A stretch of DNA of 64,000 nt, taken from the NCBI GenBank assembly GCA_017553785.1, contig JAFZKD010000111.1, positions 124,001-188,000 on the forward strand, read 5' to 3'. Under the pieces are notes generated by a model. It had not been told where the DNA came from. It did no database searches and saw nothing but the letters and a program-made list of their open reading frames with translations. This DNA is from Muribaculaceae bacterium (GTDB lineage: Bacteria; Bacteroidota; Bacteroidia; Bacteroidales; Muribaculaceae). The first letter of the stretch is position 1. Every line of letters starts with the position of its first letter. Below, piece by piece: positions 24,512 through 33,728 of this stretch. The translations under genes were made by a program, and so were the position numbers.

Positions 24512-26586
24512 TCTTTCTCCTTGAGCATTTCTTCGAGTTTAAGAATCTCGTCGCGGTATTGGGCCGCTTCAAGGAAGTCCATACGCTTTGCGGCTTCAAT
24601 CATTAGGGTCTTCAGGCGATCAATCGCGGCTTGCATGTCTTTTCCGCTCATGTAGGCAACAACGGGATCGGCGGCGACACCGGCGCTGCTGTCAAACTCA
24701 TCAGTATAGCGCAGTTGTGACTTTGCGTCTATCGTGCTCGGCATGATTTGCTGGTTGTGGCGACTGGGCGTGGTGGGATGCCTCATGTCGGTGTCTTGAC
24801 CGATAATTGCCGTGCGGGCCTTGATGATTGCGGTGGGTGTGATGCCGTGTTCATCGTTGTACCGCAGCTGCAACGTGCGGCGTCGCTCAGTCTCGTCGAT
24901 GGTTTGACGCATCGAATCGGTGATGTTGTCGGCATACATGATGACAGTACCGTTCAAGTTGCGGGCGGCGCGTCCTGCGGTTTGGGTCAGCGACCGTTTG
25001 CTGCGCAAGAACCCTTCTTTGTCGGCATCGATGATGGCGACCAGCGACACTTCGGGCAGGTCAAGGCCTTCACGTAGCAGGTTCACGCCCACGAGCACAT
25101 CGATGGCACCTGCGCGCAGGTTATCGATGATCTCAATGCGTTCCATGGTTTCTACATCGCTGTGCATATATGCCGTGCGGATGTCAAGCCTCTTGAGATA
25201 GTCGCTCAGCTCCTCGGCCATGCGTTTTGTCAGGGTAGTGACCAGGGTGCGTTCGCCGCGCTCGATGCGCAGCTGGATTTCCTCCACCAGGTCATCGATT
25301 TGCCCTTGCGAGGGACGTACGATAATCTGCGGGTCTAACAAGCCAGTAGGTCTGATCAGCTGTTCGGTGATGATACCCTCGCTCTTGTTGAGCTCATAGT
25401 CAGCAGGTGTAGCACTCACATAAATGGTCTGGTGGGTGAGGTTCTCAAATTCCTCAAAACGCAGCGGACGGTTATCCAAGGCCGCCTCAAGGCGAAAACC
25501 GTAATGTACGAGATTGGTCTTGCGCGACTGGTCACCACCGTACATGGCACGGATTTGTGGCACGGTCACGTGGCTCTCGTCGATGATGGTAAGAAAATCG
25601 TCAGGAAAATAGTCCAGTAGGCAGAACGGGCGCATGCCTGGCCTTCGGCCGTCAAAGTAGCGGGAATAGTTCTCAATTCCCGAGCAATATCCCACCTCGC
25701 GCATCATCTCCATGTCATAGGTCACACGCTCATTCAGCCGCTTGGCTTCGGCAAAGCGGTTCTCGCGGGCAAAAGCGGCTACCTGGGTCTCGCGGTCCAG
25801 GTCAATCTGGCCCATGGCGGCCTTCATGCGCTCCTTGGTCGTGACAAAGATGTTGGCAGGGAAAATCTTGAATCCCTCAACGTCCTCTTTGGGCATCTGT
25901 GTTTCGCTGTCAAGCACTTGTATGCGCTCAATCTCGTTGCCCCAAAAGATGATGCGAAGCATGATGTCCTCATCGCTCAGGAACACGTCTACGGTGTCGC
26001 CCTTGACGCGGAATGTGCCCATTCTCAACTCGGTGTCGCTTCGGGAATAAAGGGCATCCACAAGCCTGTGGAGCAACTGGTCTCGGCCAATCTGGTCTCC
26101 GACCTTCATCTCGATGGCATTGGCGGTGATGTCCTCGGGGTTGCCCATACCATACAGGCACGACACACTCGACACCACCACGATATCGCGGCGTCCCGAC
26201 AGTAACGCCGTGACCGTGGCTAGTCGCAACCGCTCGATCTCATCATTGATGGCAAGATCTTTTTCAATGTATTTGTCGGTCGATGGGATGTATGCCTCGG
26301 GCTGATAGTAGTCATAGTAGGATACGAAGTAGTGAACTGCGTTCTCAGGAAAAAAACTCTTGAACTCGGCATAGAGCTGAGCCGCAAGGGTCTTGTTGTG
26401 TGACAAAACCAGCGTCGGGCGACCTGTGCGTGCAATGACGTTGGCCATCGTGAACGTTTTGCCCGACCCTGTCACGCCTAATAGTGTCTGATAAGGCACG
26501 CCGTCGTTCACGCCGCCAGCCAACTCGTCAATCGCCTGCGGCTGGTCCCCTGTCGGCTCATATTCACTATGCAGTCTATACTCCAT
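24508..26586 (-). CDS. uvrB: UvrABC excision repair helicase subunit B
   Basis: A 692-residue UvrB of usual length. Walker A GVTGSGKT at 37-44, the beta-hairpin region with YYDYYQPEAYIPSTDKYIEKD at about 94-114, a DESH-type Walker B (TIIDESHVTVPQ), helicase motifs VGVNLLREGLDLPEVSLVAI and QTAGRAARN, and a C-terminal UVR domain (about 650-688) for UvrC contact. Loads on damaged DNA from UvrA and recruits UvrC. Its stop overlaps the ygiQ-like start by 4 bases, and lpdA ends 15 bases upstream. Confidence 0.95.
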   Translation of the reverse strand: MEYRLHSEYEPTGDQPQAIDELAGGVNDGVPYQTLLGVTGSGKTFTMANVIARTGRPTLVLSHNKTLAAQLYAEFKSFFPENAVHYFVSYYDYYQPEAYIPSTDKYIEKDLAINDEIERLRLATVTALLSGRRDIVVVSSVSCLYGMGNPEDITANAIEMKVGDQIGRDQLLHRLVDALYSRSDTELRMGTFRVKGDTVDVFLSDEDIMLRIIFWGNEIERIQVLDSETQMPKEDVEGFKIFPANIFVTTKERMKAAMGQIDLDRETQVAAFARENRFAEAKRLNERVTYDMEMMREVGYCSGIENYSRYFDGRRPGMRPFCLLDYFPDDFLTIIDESHVTVPQIRAMYGGDQSRKTNLVHYGFRLEAALDNRPLRFEEFENLTHQTIYVSATPADYELNKSEGIITEQLIRPTGLLDPQIIVRPSQGQIDDLVEEIQLRIERGERTLVTTLTKRMAEELSDYLKRLDIRTAYMHSDVETMERIEIIDNLRAGAIDVLVGVNLLREGLDLPEVSLVAIIDADKEGFLRSKRSLTQTAGRAARNLNGTVIMYADNITDSMRQTIDETERRRTLQLRYNDEHGITPTAIIKARTAIIGQDTDMRHPTTPSRHNQQIMPSTIDAKSQLRYTDEFDSSAGVAADPVVAYMSGKDMQAAIDRLKTLMIEAAKRMDFLEAAQYRDEILKLEEMLKEKE

Positions 26587-26601
26587 TCTTTTTTTCAGTC
26601 C

Positions 26602-27939
26602 TTAGAACTGGCGGGCGGCGGCCAGGGTTACCTCGCTCAAGGTGGGGTGGCCGTGGATGTTGCTGGCCAGCAGGTCAACAGTGGCACCTGCATTCATGGC
26701 GGTGACAACCTCTTGGATAAGGTCGGCAGCATGGGCGCCGCAGATGTGGCAACCCACAATCTGGCGTGTCGTATTATCGACAATCATTTTCAGGAGGCCG
26801 TCGGTTTCATTCATGGACACAGCTTTACCGTTGCTGCGGAAGAAGGATTTCTTAACCGTCACGTCAAGGCCACGCTCGGCACACTGTTCCTCGGTAAGGC
26901 CAACCATGGCCAACTCAGGCACGGTAAATACGGCGCTGGGAACGATGTCCAGCTTGATGTCGTCGGTCTTACCCATAATGGCGTGTAAGGCACGTTGTCC
27001 CTGGGCACTGGCGGCATGTGCGAGCATCATGCGACCATTCACGTCACCGATGGCATAGACGCCAGGCACGTTAGTCATCATATTGTCATCCACCTCGATA
27101 CCACGGCGGCCTACGGTGATGCCCACTGTGTCAAGTCCTTGAGGTAGGACGGGCTGGCGGCCTACGGACATCAGCACTTTTTCGCTAGTCACGCATTGGG
27201 GCTTGCCCTTGAGCTCATAGGTCACGGTCATGCCGTCTTCACCTTGAGTGATGCCGTTCACAGCAGCACTGGTGATGATTTTGATGCCTCGCTTGCTCAA
27301 GACGGTCTTCAGGCGCTTGGCCACATCCTTGTCAAACGGCGGCAGGATTTCCTTGCAGTACTCGATGACGGTCACTTCGACACCAAAACTGCTGAATACG
27401 GCTGCAAACTCCATGCCGATCACGCCGCCACCCACAATGCACAAGCTCTTGGGTAGCGTCTCCATTGCCAGGATGTCATCGCTGGTCATGGCCAGGTCTG
27501 CACCGGGAATGGGCAGCCCGCGGGGAGCCGATCCGGTAGCTATGATGATGTTTTTGGCTTGGTATTCCTCACCATTAACAACAACGGTGTTTGCGTCCTT
27601 GAGGCTGGCTTCACCCTTGATAGCGGTGATGCCTGGTGAGTCCATAAGCATTTCCACGCCTTCACGCAACTGCTTGACGACAGCCTCTTTGCGCTCGAAT
27701 ACGGGAGCATAGTCAAATGCGAGTTCGCCAGTCTTGATGCCCCAAACCTCGCTCTCGCGCATCAGGTTGATCACCTCGGCATTGCGGCACAGGGCCTTAG
27801 TGGGGATGCAACCCCTGTTCAGGCAGGTGCCGCCCATCTGGTCGCGCTCAACGATAGCGACAGTCATTCCGTGTGCGGCAGCGTCGGCAGCGGTCTCATA
27901 TCCGCCAGGGCCTGCTCCAATGATAATAATATCAAACAT
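26602..27939 (-). CDS. lpdA: Dihydrolipoyl dehydrogenase (E3 / L-protein)
   Basis: 445-residue flavoprotein disulfide reductase. FAD site GAGPGG at 8-13, redox disulfide C39/C44 in GGTCLNRGCIPTKAL, NAD-binding CIVGGGVIGMEFA near 177, and the catalytic His in NIHGHPTLSEV near the C-terminus. It reoxidises dihydrolipoyl-GcvH. It belongs to the same run as gcvPB, separated by 124 bases that carry an inverted repeat; uvrB starts 15 bases after it. Confidence 0.94.
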   Translation of the reverse strand: MFDIIIIGAGPGGYETAADAAAHGMTVAIVERDQMGGTCLNRGCIPTKALCRNAEVINLMRESEVWGIKTGELAFDYAPVFERKEAVVKQLREGVEMLMDSPGITAIKGEASLKDANTVVVNGEEYQAKNIIIATGSAPRGLPIPGADLAMTSDDILAMETLPKSLCIVGGGVIGMEFAAVFSSFGVEVTVIEYCKEILPPFDKDVAKRLKTVLSKRGIKIITSAAVNGITQGEDGMTVTYELKGKPQCVTSEKVLMSVGRQPVLPQGLDTVGITVGRRGIEVDDNMMTNVPGVYAIGDVNGRMMLAHAASAQGQRALHAIMGKTDDIKLDIVPSAVFTVPELAMVGLTEEQCAERGLDVTVKKSFFRSNGKAVSMNETDGLLKMIVDNTTRQIVGCHICGAHAADLIQEVVTAMNAGATVDLLASNIHGHPTLSEVTLAAARQF

Positions 27940-27971
27940 TGTATTTTTTCAAATATATTTGGGTGATTATA

Positions 27972-28050
27972 AAGACAAGAAAGACAAATAAGACAAATTA
28001 TTTGTTGAATAGAAATCTATGAAATTGTCTTTCTTGTCTTTCTTGTCTTC
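27972..28050. repeat. Inverted repeat between gcvPB and lpdA
   Basis: AAGACAAGAAAGACAA (from 27972) and its complement TTGTCTTTCTTGTCTT (within 28025-28050) can form a long AT-rich hairpin. It could be an attenuator or a processing site between the gcv genes and lpdA. Confidence 0.55.
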
Positions 28051-28063
28051 TAAACTTTAGTCG

Positions 28064-29548
28064 TTACTGGTTGTCGGCTACAAGTTCCCTCCAGGTAACG
28101 ATGGGATGCAACGCGGCCTGGGTGTCGTCGAGACGACGCACGGGCGTGTTGTGGGGAGCGGTTTTTACCATCTCGGGATCGTCCTTGGCCTCCTGGGCGA
28201 TGACACGCATGATGCGGATGAACTCGTCCAGGGTCTGCTTGCTCTCGTTCTCGGTGGGCTCAACCATGAGTGCCTCATGGAACAGCAAGGGGAAGTAGAT
28301 GGTGGGAGCATGGAAGCCATAGTCCAGCAAGCGCTTGGCCACGTCGAGCGTGGTCACACCGGTGGACTTGTCCTTCAGCCCGTCATACACGAACTCATGC
28401 TTGCACACGCCACTGATGGGCAGCTCATAAACATCCTTCAACGATTCCTTGATGTAGTTAGCGTTGAGGGTTGCCAACGGACCGACCCACTTCAACTGGT
28501 CACGGCCCAAGGTCAGGATATAGGCAAGGGCACGCATCATCACGCCAAAGTTGCCCAGATGGCCGCTGATGCTGCCGATGGACTTGTCGCTGCACTCTAC
28601 TTTGAAGTAGTCATATTCCTCTTCGCTCACTTTCACGACACGGGGATTGGGGAGCAGGTGCTCCAAACCGGCGCGTACGCCAACGGGTCCGCTACCGGGT
28701 CCGCCGCCGCCGTGAGGCGTCGAGAAGGTCTTGTGCAGGTTGATGTGCATGATGTCAAAACCGATGTCGCCGGGACGAACCTTGCCCAGCATGGGGTTGA
28801 GGTTAGCGCCGTCATAATACATCAGTCCTCCTGCCTCATGAACAGCCTTGGCAATCACACCGATGTTCTGCTCAAAGATACCCAGTGTGTTGGGGTTGGT
28901 CATCATCATGCCGGCAACGGTATCGTCCAGCAAGGGGCGCAGGTCGTCAACATCGACGGTGCCGTCAGGGCGGCTCTTTACCGTCACTACGTCAAGGCCG
29001 CAAACAGCCGAACTGGCGGGGTTGGTGCCGTGGGCACTATCGGGGATGATAACCTTGGTGCGCTTGGCATCGCCACGCTCCAGGTGGTAGCCGCGCATGA
29101 TCATCAGGCCGGTCAGCTCGCCGTGAGCGCCCGCATAGGGGTTCAAGGTGAACTCTTTCAGACCCGAGATCTCTGCGAGGCTGGTCTGCAGGAAGTAATA
29201 AACAGCGAGGGCACCCTGTGTGGTCTCGGGGTTCTGCAGGGGGTGCAGACCCGTGAACTCACGGTGGGCGGCAATCTCCTCGTTGATTTTTGGATTGTAC
29301 TTCATGGTGCATGAGCCCAGAGGATAGAAACCGGTGTCCACACCAAAGTTGTTGTTGCTCATGTTGGTGTAGTGGCGAACGACGCTCAACTCATCAACTT
29401 CGGGCAACAGGGGTGTGTTCTCACGCAACAGTCCTTTGGGAATGTCACTCATCTTGTACTCGGCGCACCTGTTTTCGGGCAGGGAATAACCCTGACGGCC
29501 ATTTTGAGACAACTCAAATATGAGTTTACCGTAAAAAGTGTTATTCAT
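28064..29548 (-). CDS. gcvPB: Glycine dehydrogenase (decarboxylating) subunit 2
   Basis: 494 residues, the PLP-bearing half of the split P-protein. The cofactor lysine is K273 in DIMHINLHKTFSTPHGGGG, with the SAHGTNPASSA block at 171-181 and the glycine-rich GGGGPGSGPVGV. Decarboxylates glycine and passes the aminomethyl group to lipoyl-GcvH. Two bases after gcvPA. The split PA/PB form contrasts with the single-chain GcvP of E. coli. Confidence 0.94.
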   Translation of the reverse strand: MNNTFYGKLIFELSQNGRQGYSLPENRCAEYKMSDIPKGLLRENTPLLPEVDELSVVRHYTNMSNNNFGVDTGFYPLGSCTMKYNPKINEEIAAHREFTGLHPLQNPETTQGALAVYYFLQTSLAEISGLKEFTLNPYAGAHGELTGLMIMRGYHLERGDAKRTKVIIPDSAHGTNPASSAVCGLDVVTVKSRPDGTVDVDDLRPLLDDTVAGMMMTNPNTLGIFEQNIGVIAKAVHEAGGLMYYDGANLNPMLGKVRPGDIGFDIMHINLHKTFSTPHGGGGPGSGPVGVRAGLEHLLPNPRVVKVSEEEYDYFKVECSDKSIGSISGHLGNFGVMMRALAYILTLGRDQLKWVGPLATLNANYIKESLKDVYELPISGVCKHEFVYDGLKDKSTGVTTLDVAKRLLDYGFHAPTIYFPLLFHEALMVEPTENESKQTLDEFIRIMRVIAQEAKDDPEMVKTAPHNTPVRRLDDTQAALHPIVTWRELVADNQ

Positions 29549-29550
29549 AA

Positions 29551-30894
29551 TCAGCCCTCCTGTTCTTCGTTAAAGGTTACACATGCGTCAACAAGATCAT
29601 CACAATCCTCGTGGCTATAGGTCTCGGTGACAGCGATCAGCAACGTGTCGTCTGCGATCTTGAGACCACACTGCATATATTCGTCACTGCAGTATTCCTG
29701 CAACTCGTCGATGTTGAGCTTGGTCTTCACGGCAAACTCGTTGAGGAAGGGTTTGTCGGGATAAGCCAGTTCAAACAGACCGGTCTTCACCAGACTGTCG
29801 GCTAGATAGTGCGCATTGCTGTAGCTGATGGAGTTCACCTCCTTCAGACCCTTGGCACCCATGAGACCCATATAAACGGTCACATACAGCGCCATGAGGC
29901 TCTGGTTGGAGCAGATGTTGCTCGTCGCTTTCTCGCGACGGATGTGCTGCTCACGGGCCTGGAGGGTGAGCACGAACGCGCGCTTGCCGTCAGCATCCTT
30001 GGTAGCACCAACAATGCGGCCCGGCATCTTGCGGATGAGCTTTTTGGTTGTGCACAGGAAGCCCACATAGGGACCACCGTAATTCAGGGGGATACCCAGG
30101 CTCTGGCCGTCACCCACCGCGATGTCAGCGCCCCACTCGGCGGGGCTCTTGACAACGCTCAGTGCGGTAGCCACACAGTTCATGATGAGCAGTGCCTTGT
30201 GCTCGTGGCACATGTCGGCAACGCCTGTGTAATCCTCGAGAATGCCATAGAAGTTGGGCGTGGCGACGATAACACCGGCCACATCGTCCTTCTCGAGTTC
30301 AACCTTGAGAGCGTCATGGTCCATCACGCCACCCTTGGCGGGAACCATGTCGATCTGGATACCTTGATACTTGGCATAGGTCTTGAGCACTCGCAGGACA
30401 TAGGGGCTAATTGTCTCGCTCACCAACACGCGGTTGCGTTTCTTGGCGTTTGAGACAGCCATCATCATGGCCTCGGCAGTGGCCGTCGTGCCGTCATACA
30501 TCGAGGCGTTGGACACCTCCATGCCTGTCAACTCGGCCATCATGCTCTGGTACTCAAAGATGTATTGCAGGGTACCCTGAGAAATCTCGGCCTGGTAGGG
30601 CGTATAAGCGGTGAGGAATTCGCTGCGCTTTACGATGTCTTGAACAACTGCAGGGCTGTAGTGGTCATAGTAGCCAGCTCCCAGGAAAGTGCGCATGGTG
30701 ATATTGCCCATGCCCAGCTCGTCAAAGAAGCGGCGCACTTCAATCTCGCTCATAGCCTCGGGCAACTCATACTCTTTTTTGAGCTGGAGCTCCTGGGGCA
30801 CATCTTGATAGAGGTCGTCCAACGATTTGACGCCTGCCGTGTCGAGCATGGCACGCAACTCCTCGTCGGTGTGCGGATAAAATTTATAACTCAT
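29551..30894 (-). CDS. gcvPA: Glycine dehydrogenase (decarboxylating) subunit 1
   Basis: 447 residues, the N-terminal-half partner of GcvPB. Family blocks: SEIEVRRFFDELGMGN, SEFLTAYTPYQAEISQGTLQ, DGTTATAEAMMMA, and GGPYVGFLCTTKKLIRKMPGR. It lacks the PLP lysine, which lies in GcvPB. The 89-base gap upstream to gcvH holds copies of a dispersed short repeat. Confidence 0.93.
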   Translation of the reverse strand: MSYKFYPHTDEELRAMLDTAGVKSLDDLYQDVPQELQLKKEYELPEAMSEIEVRRFFDELGMGNITMRTFLGAGYYDHYSPAVVQDIVKRSEFLTAYTPYQAEISQGTLQYIFEYQSMMAELTGMEVSNASMYDGTTATAEAMMMAVSNAKKRNRVLVSETISPYVLRVLKTYAKYQGIQIDMVPAKGGVMDHDALKVELEKDDVAGVIVATPNFYGILEDYTGVADMCHEHKALLIMNCVATALSVVKSPAEWGADIAVGDGQSLGIPLNYGGPYVGFLCTTKKLIRKMPGRIVGATKDADGKRAFVLTLQAREQHIRREKATSNICSNQSLMALYVTVYMGLMGAKGLKEVNSISYSNAHYLADSLVKTGLFELAYPDKPFLNEFAVKTKLNIDELQEYCSDEYMQCGLKIADDTLLIAVTETYSHEDCDDLVDACVTFNEEQEG

Positions 30895-30935
30895 TGATTC
30901 TTTTAGTTTACAGTCGTTTAATGTCCAGTTGCTGA

Positions 30936-30978
30936 AGCTAACTATTGACTATTATCTGTTAACTGTTATCTGTTAACT
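30936..30978 (+). repeat. Dispersed TTAACTGTTATCTG-type repeat
   Basis: ACTATTATCTGTTAACTGTTATCTGTTAACT lies between gcvH and gcvPA. Related copies occur at 34679-34707, 36187-36226, 38694-38731, 39170-39210 and, more degenerate, 62726-62755. Confidence 0.6.
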
Positions 30979-30983
30979 AAAAA

Positions 30984-31364
30984 TTACTCGCCGATCATGT
31001 CTTTGTAAGCAGCGGCATCCATCAGGCTGTCGAGCTCGCTCTTGTCGCTCATCTCAACCTTGATGATCCAGTTCTCAAAGGCGTCCTTATTGATCAGGCC
31101 TGGTTCGTCTTCGAGGGCCTCGTTAACCTCAACAACAGTACCACTCACGGGTGACATCAGGTCGCTGGCTGCCTTCACGCTCTCAACAGCGCCAAAGTCC
31201 TCACCTGCGGTAACCTCATCATCAACCTCGGGCATGTCAACGTAAACCACATTGCCCAACTCGTGCTGTGCATAGTCAGTGATACCAATATAACCGAAGT
31301 CGCCTTCTACCTTTACATACTCATGTGACTCACTGTAATAGAGTCCGTCGATAATCTTACTCAT
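30984..31364 (-). CDS. gcvH: Glycine cleavage system H protein
   Basis: 126 residues, usual length. The lipoylated lysine is K64 in GAVESVKAASDLMSPVSG. Carries the aminomethyl intermediate between the P, T and L proteins. Lipoate attachment could be done by the LplA encoded upstream in the same run. 96 bases after gcvT. Confidence 0.95.
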   Translation of the reverse strand: MSKIIDGLYYSESHEYVKVEGDFGYIGITDYAQHELGNVVYVDMPEVDDEVTAGEDFGAVESVKAASDLMSPVSGTVVEVNEALEDEPGLINKDAFENWIIKVEMSDKSELDSLMDAAAYKDMIGE

Positions 31365-31460
31365 TGTCTCTTATAAAATTAATTAGTTAATATTTTTGTT
31401 GTTATGGATTTTTTTCAATCAGCTAACTAAAGCCTAGTCTAACGTCTGACGTCTAAAGCC

Positions 31461-32558
31461 TTACTTCTTATAATTCGGTGTATAGAAGCGTTTCTTCACC
31501 ACGGTAGCGGGGAACACTTTCTTGCGAATCTGCACATTCAAGGTGTTGCCCAGGGCACCAACGGCACGGTCAACCAGCGCGAAGGCTACGCTCTTGTCCA
31601 GCGTGATGCTGTGATAGCCGGTAGTGATATAGCCTACGACCTTATCGCCATCGAGAACGTCGTAGCCGTGGCGGGGGATAGCCTTGCCTTCAAGTTCAAG
31701 ACCCACGAGCTTCTTGGGGGTGCCTTCGGCCTTCTGCTGGGCGCAGGCATCGCGGCCAATGAAGCCGCCTTCCTTGTCGAGTTTCACGAACATGCCGAAG
31801 GTAGCGGCAATGGGCGAAATCTCGGGGGTCAGCTCGTCTCCATACAAGGGCAGACCGGCCTCAAAGCGCAGCGTGTCGCGGCAACCCAGACCACAGGCCT
31901 GTACGCCGGCTTCCATCAGTTTGTCCCACATCTTGCAGATGATAGCAGGGTCGGCATATACCTCGAAGCCGTCTTCGCCGGTGTAGCCTGTACGGCTCAC
32001 GATGATGGTCTTGCCGTCATAATCCATTTTCTTGAAGGTGTAGAACGTCAGGTCGGTAGTGTCGATGCCCAGCACGGTGCCCATGGTCTTTTCGGCCTCA
32101 GGACCCTGAACAGCAATCTGGCCGTACATTTCGCTTTGGTGGTCGATTTTTACGTCGAAGTTCTTGGCGTTCTCCATGATCCATGCCACATCCTTGTCGA
32201 TGTTGGCAGCGTTGATCACCAGGAAATAGTCATTGTCGTCAACGCGATAAACCAACAAGTCGTCAACGGTGCCGCCGTCGGGGTACAGCATCATTCCGTA
32301 CAGAATCTGGCCGGCTTTGATGGCATTGATGTCATTGGTAAAGATGTAGTTGGTGAACTTGGCAGCATCGGGACCGGTGATTTCCACCTCGCCCATGTGA
32401 GACACGTCAAAAACACCCACCTTTTGACGAACAGCATTATGTTCGGTGGTGATATCTACATACTGGATAGGCATGTCGTAACCCGCAAACGGGGACATGA
32501 GAGCGCCTTGCGCCACGTGCCTGTCATGAAGGCATGTTACTTTGATTTCTTCAGTCAC
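31461..32558 (-). CDS. gcvT: Aminomethyltransferase (T protein)
   Basis: 365 residues. Folate-binding T-protein blocks: VFDVSHMGEVEITGPDA, DDLLVYRV, SRTGYTGEDGFEVY, LRFEAGLPLYGDEL, and YITTGYHSITL. Transfers the one-carbon unit to tetrahydrofolate, giving methylene-THF and ammonia. FolD, encoded at 39.2 kb, would use that product. 14 bases after lplA, so co-transcribed. Confidence 0.95.
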   Translation of the reverse strand: MTEEIKVTCLHDRHVAQGALMSPFAGYDMPIQYVDITTEHNAVRQKVGVFDVSHMGEVEITGPDAAKFTNYIFTNDINAIKAGQILYGMMLYPDGGTVDDLLVYRVDDNDYFLVINAANIDKDVAWIMENAKNFDVKIDHQSEMYGQIAVQGPEAEKTMGTVLGIDTTDLTFYTFKKMDYDGKTIIVSRTGYTGEDGFEVYADPAIICKMWDKLMEAGVQACGLGCRDTLRFEAGLPLYGDELTPEISPIAATFGMFVKLDKEGGFIGRDACAQQKAEGTPKKLVGLELEGKAIPRHGYDVLDGDKVVGYITTGYHSITLDKSVAFALVDRAVGALGNTLNVQIRKKVFPATVVKKRFYTPNYKK

Positions 32559-32572
32559 GGTTCAATGTTTTT

Positions 32573-33550
32573 TTAATTGGTTAAAAGAGTTATTAATTGT
32601 TTGTTGTTTAGGTTCATGATCCATTGCCCCACGTCACAGCCGTCCAGGGCGGTTTGAAGCGAGGCTTGGGTGAGGCTGGAGCCTTGCAGCTTGTCGAGCA
32701 ACTTCTCGCGGGCATCACACAAGGGCAGGAAATCGCCAGTGAGATACAAATCACGGATAATGTTACCCTTTAGCGTGATATTCATGTTGATGCTGCCCAC
32801 ACCCTCGATGCGGCCTCCCTTGATAATTTCGCTCTTGGGATTGTTGCCCATCAGGAACGACGGCTCGAGGTAGGGTAGGGTCAAGCGCTCAATCTCTTCG
32901 ACATCGGCCGCTGTAAGCTGAATTTCGCCGTCGCACATCGTCTGGCGCACGTAACGCTTAAATTCCTCGATGTCCATTGTCAAGTGCTCGCTCAACACGG
33001 TAATGTGGCTGCGAACCGACTCCACGCCTTTGCTGGTCAGCTTCTCGTGTGACGGGGTGATGGCATGGAGCATATGCTCCATGTTGGTGTCAAAAAGCAT
33101 CGTGCCATGCACAATGCTGCGGCCGTAAATATGATAAAAAGCATTGCCGCTCACCTTGCGTCCGTCGATGAGCACATCGTTGCGCTCGCTGGCAGTGGCG
33201 TTGAGCCCCAGCCCTCGAAGCATCGAAGCGACAGCGCTGGTATAGGCCGAAAAGGTCGTCTGCACCTCGTCACTGCGCGTGATGTAGCTGAACATGATGT
33301 TGTCCTTGTCGGCATACACACACCCGCCACCACTGCGGCGACGGTAGAAAGCTATGCCGTGATCACGGCAGTAATCCACGTTCACCTCATTGTCCATCAG
33401 CTGGTTGCGGCCAAAGATGACAGTCGGATTCACCTGCCACATGAAGAAAATATCCTCTTCTCCAAGGATACGTGCAGCATACTCCTCCATCGCCAGGTAG
33501 AAAGGGAGGATGCGTGTCGCATTGTCAGGCAGACTTAAGTATTTCATCAT
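32573..33550 (-). CDS. lplA: Lipoate-protein ligase A
   Basis: 325 residues. The lipoate/ATP-binding motif RRRSGGGCVYAD is at 70-81, GRNQLMDNEVN at 47-57, and the substrate lysine motif GRKVSGNAFY at about 129-138. A C-terminal accessory domain follows. It attaches lipoate or octanoate to GcvH and other E2-type domains. First gene of the gcv run, which suggests that this strain depends at least partly on scavenged lipoate. The second of two adjacent ATGs (33547) may be used. Confidence 0.9.
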   Translation of the reverse strand: MMKYLSLPDNATRILPFYLAMEEYAARILGEEDIFFMWQVNPTVIFGRNQLMDNEVNVDYCRDHGIAFYRRRSGGGCVYADKDNIMFSYITRSDEVQTTFSAYTSAVASMLRGLGLNATASERNDVLIDGRKVSGNAFYHIYGRSIVHGTMLFDTNMEHMLHAITPSHEKLTSKGVESVRSHITVLSEHLTMDIEEFKRYVRQTMCDGEIQLTAADVEEIERLTLPYLEPSFLMGNNPKSEIIKGGRIEGVGSINMNITLKGNIIRDLYLTGDFLPLCDAREKLLDKLQGSSLTQASLQTALDGCDVGQWIMNLNNKQLITLLTN

Positions 33551-33568
33551 GTCTTTCTAAACTTACGG

Positions 33569-33576
33569 CAAAAGTA
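33569..33576 (-). promoter_or_regulatory. -7 box of the lplA-gcv operon
   Basis: Minus-strand TACTTTTG (plus CAAAAGTA) fits TAnnTTTG, 19 bases before the lplA ATG. No tandem glycine riboswitch is seen in the upstream sequence. Confidence 0.6.
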
Positions 33577-33728
33577 ATCCAAATCCCGCACATTATAAAA
33601 AAAATATTCAAAATATTTATTAAATCCTTCGTTTTTGATTGAGGTTTCAAATGGGTGCATAAGGGGTTGCCGTTTTGATTCGTGAAATCCAAATGGAATT
33701 CACTTGTTATTCGCGGGTGAAACGGAGG

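Noticed and set aside
28106..29314. Long open frame on the plus strand (402 codons) opposite gcvPB
   Set aside because: It overlaps a gene with strong family motifs on the other strand, and its protein shows no domain; an antisense frame opened by GC-rich third positions.
31611..32576. Long plus-strand open frame (321 codons) opposite gcvT
   Set aside because: gcvT is well supported on the minus strand; this is its shadow.
33551..33728. Glycine riboswitch upstream of the gcv operon
   Set aside because: No tandem aptamer core was seen in this short AT-rich stretch, and the leader from the -7 box would be only about 10 bases.
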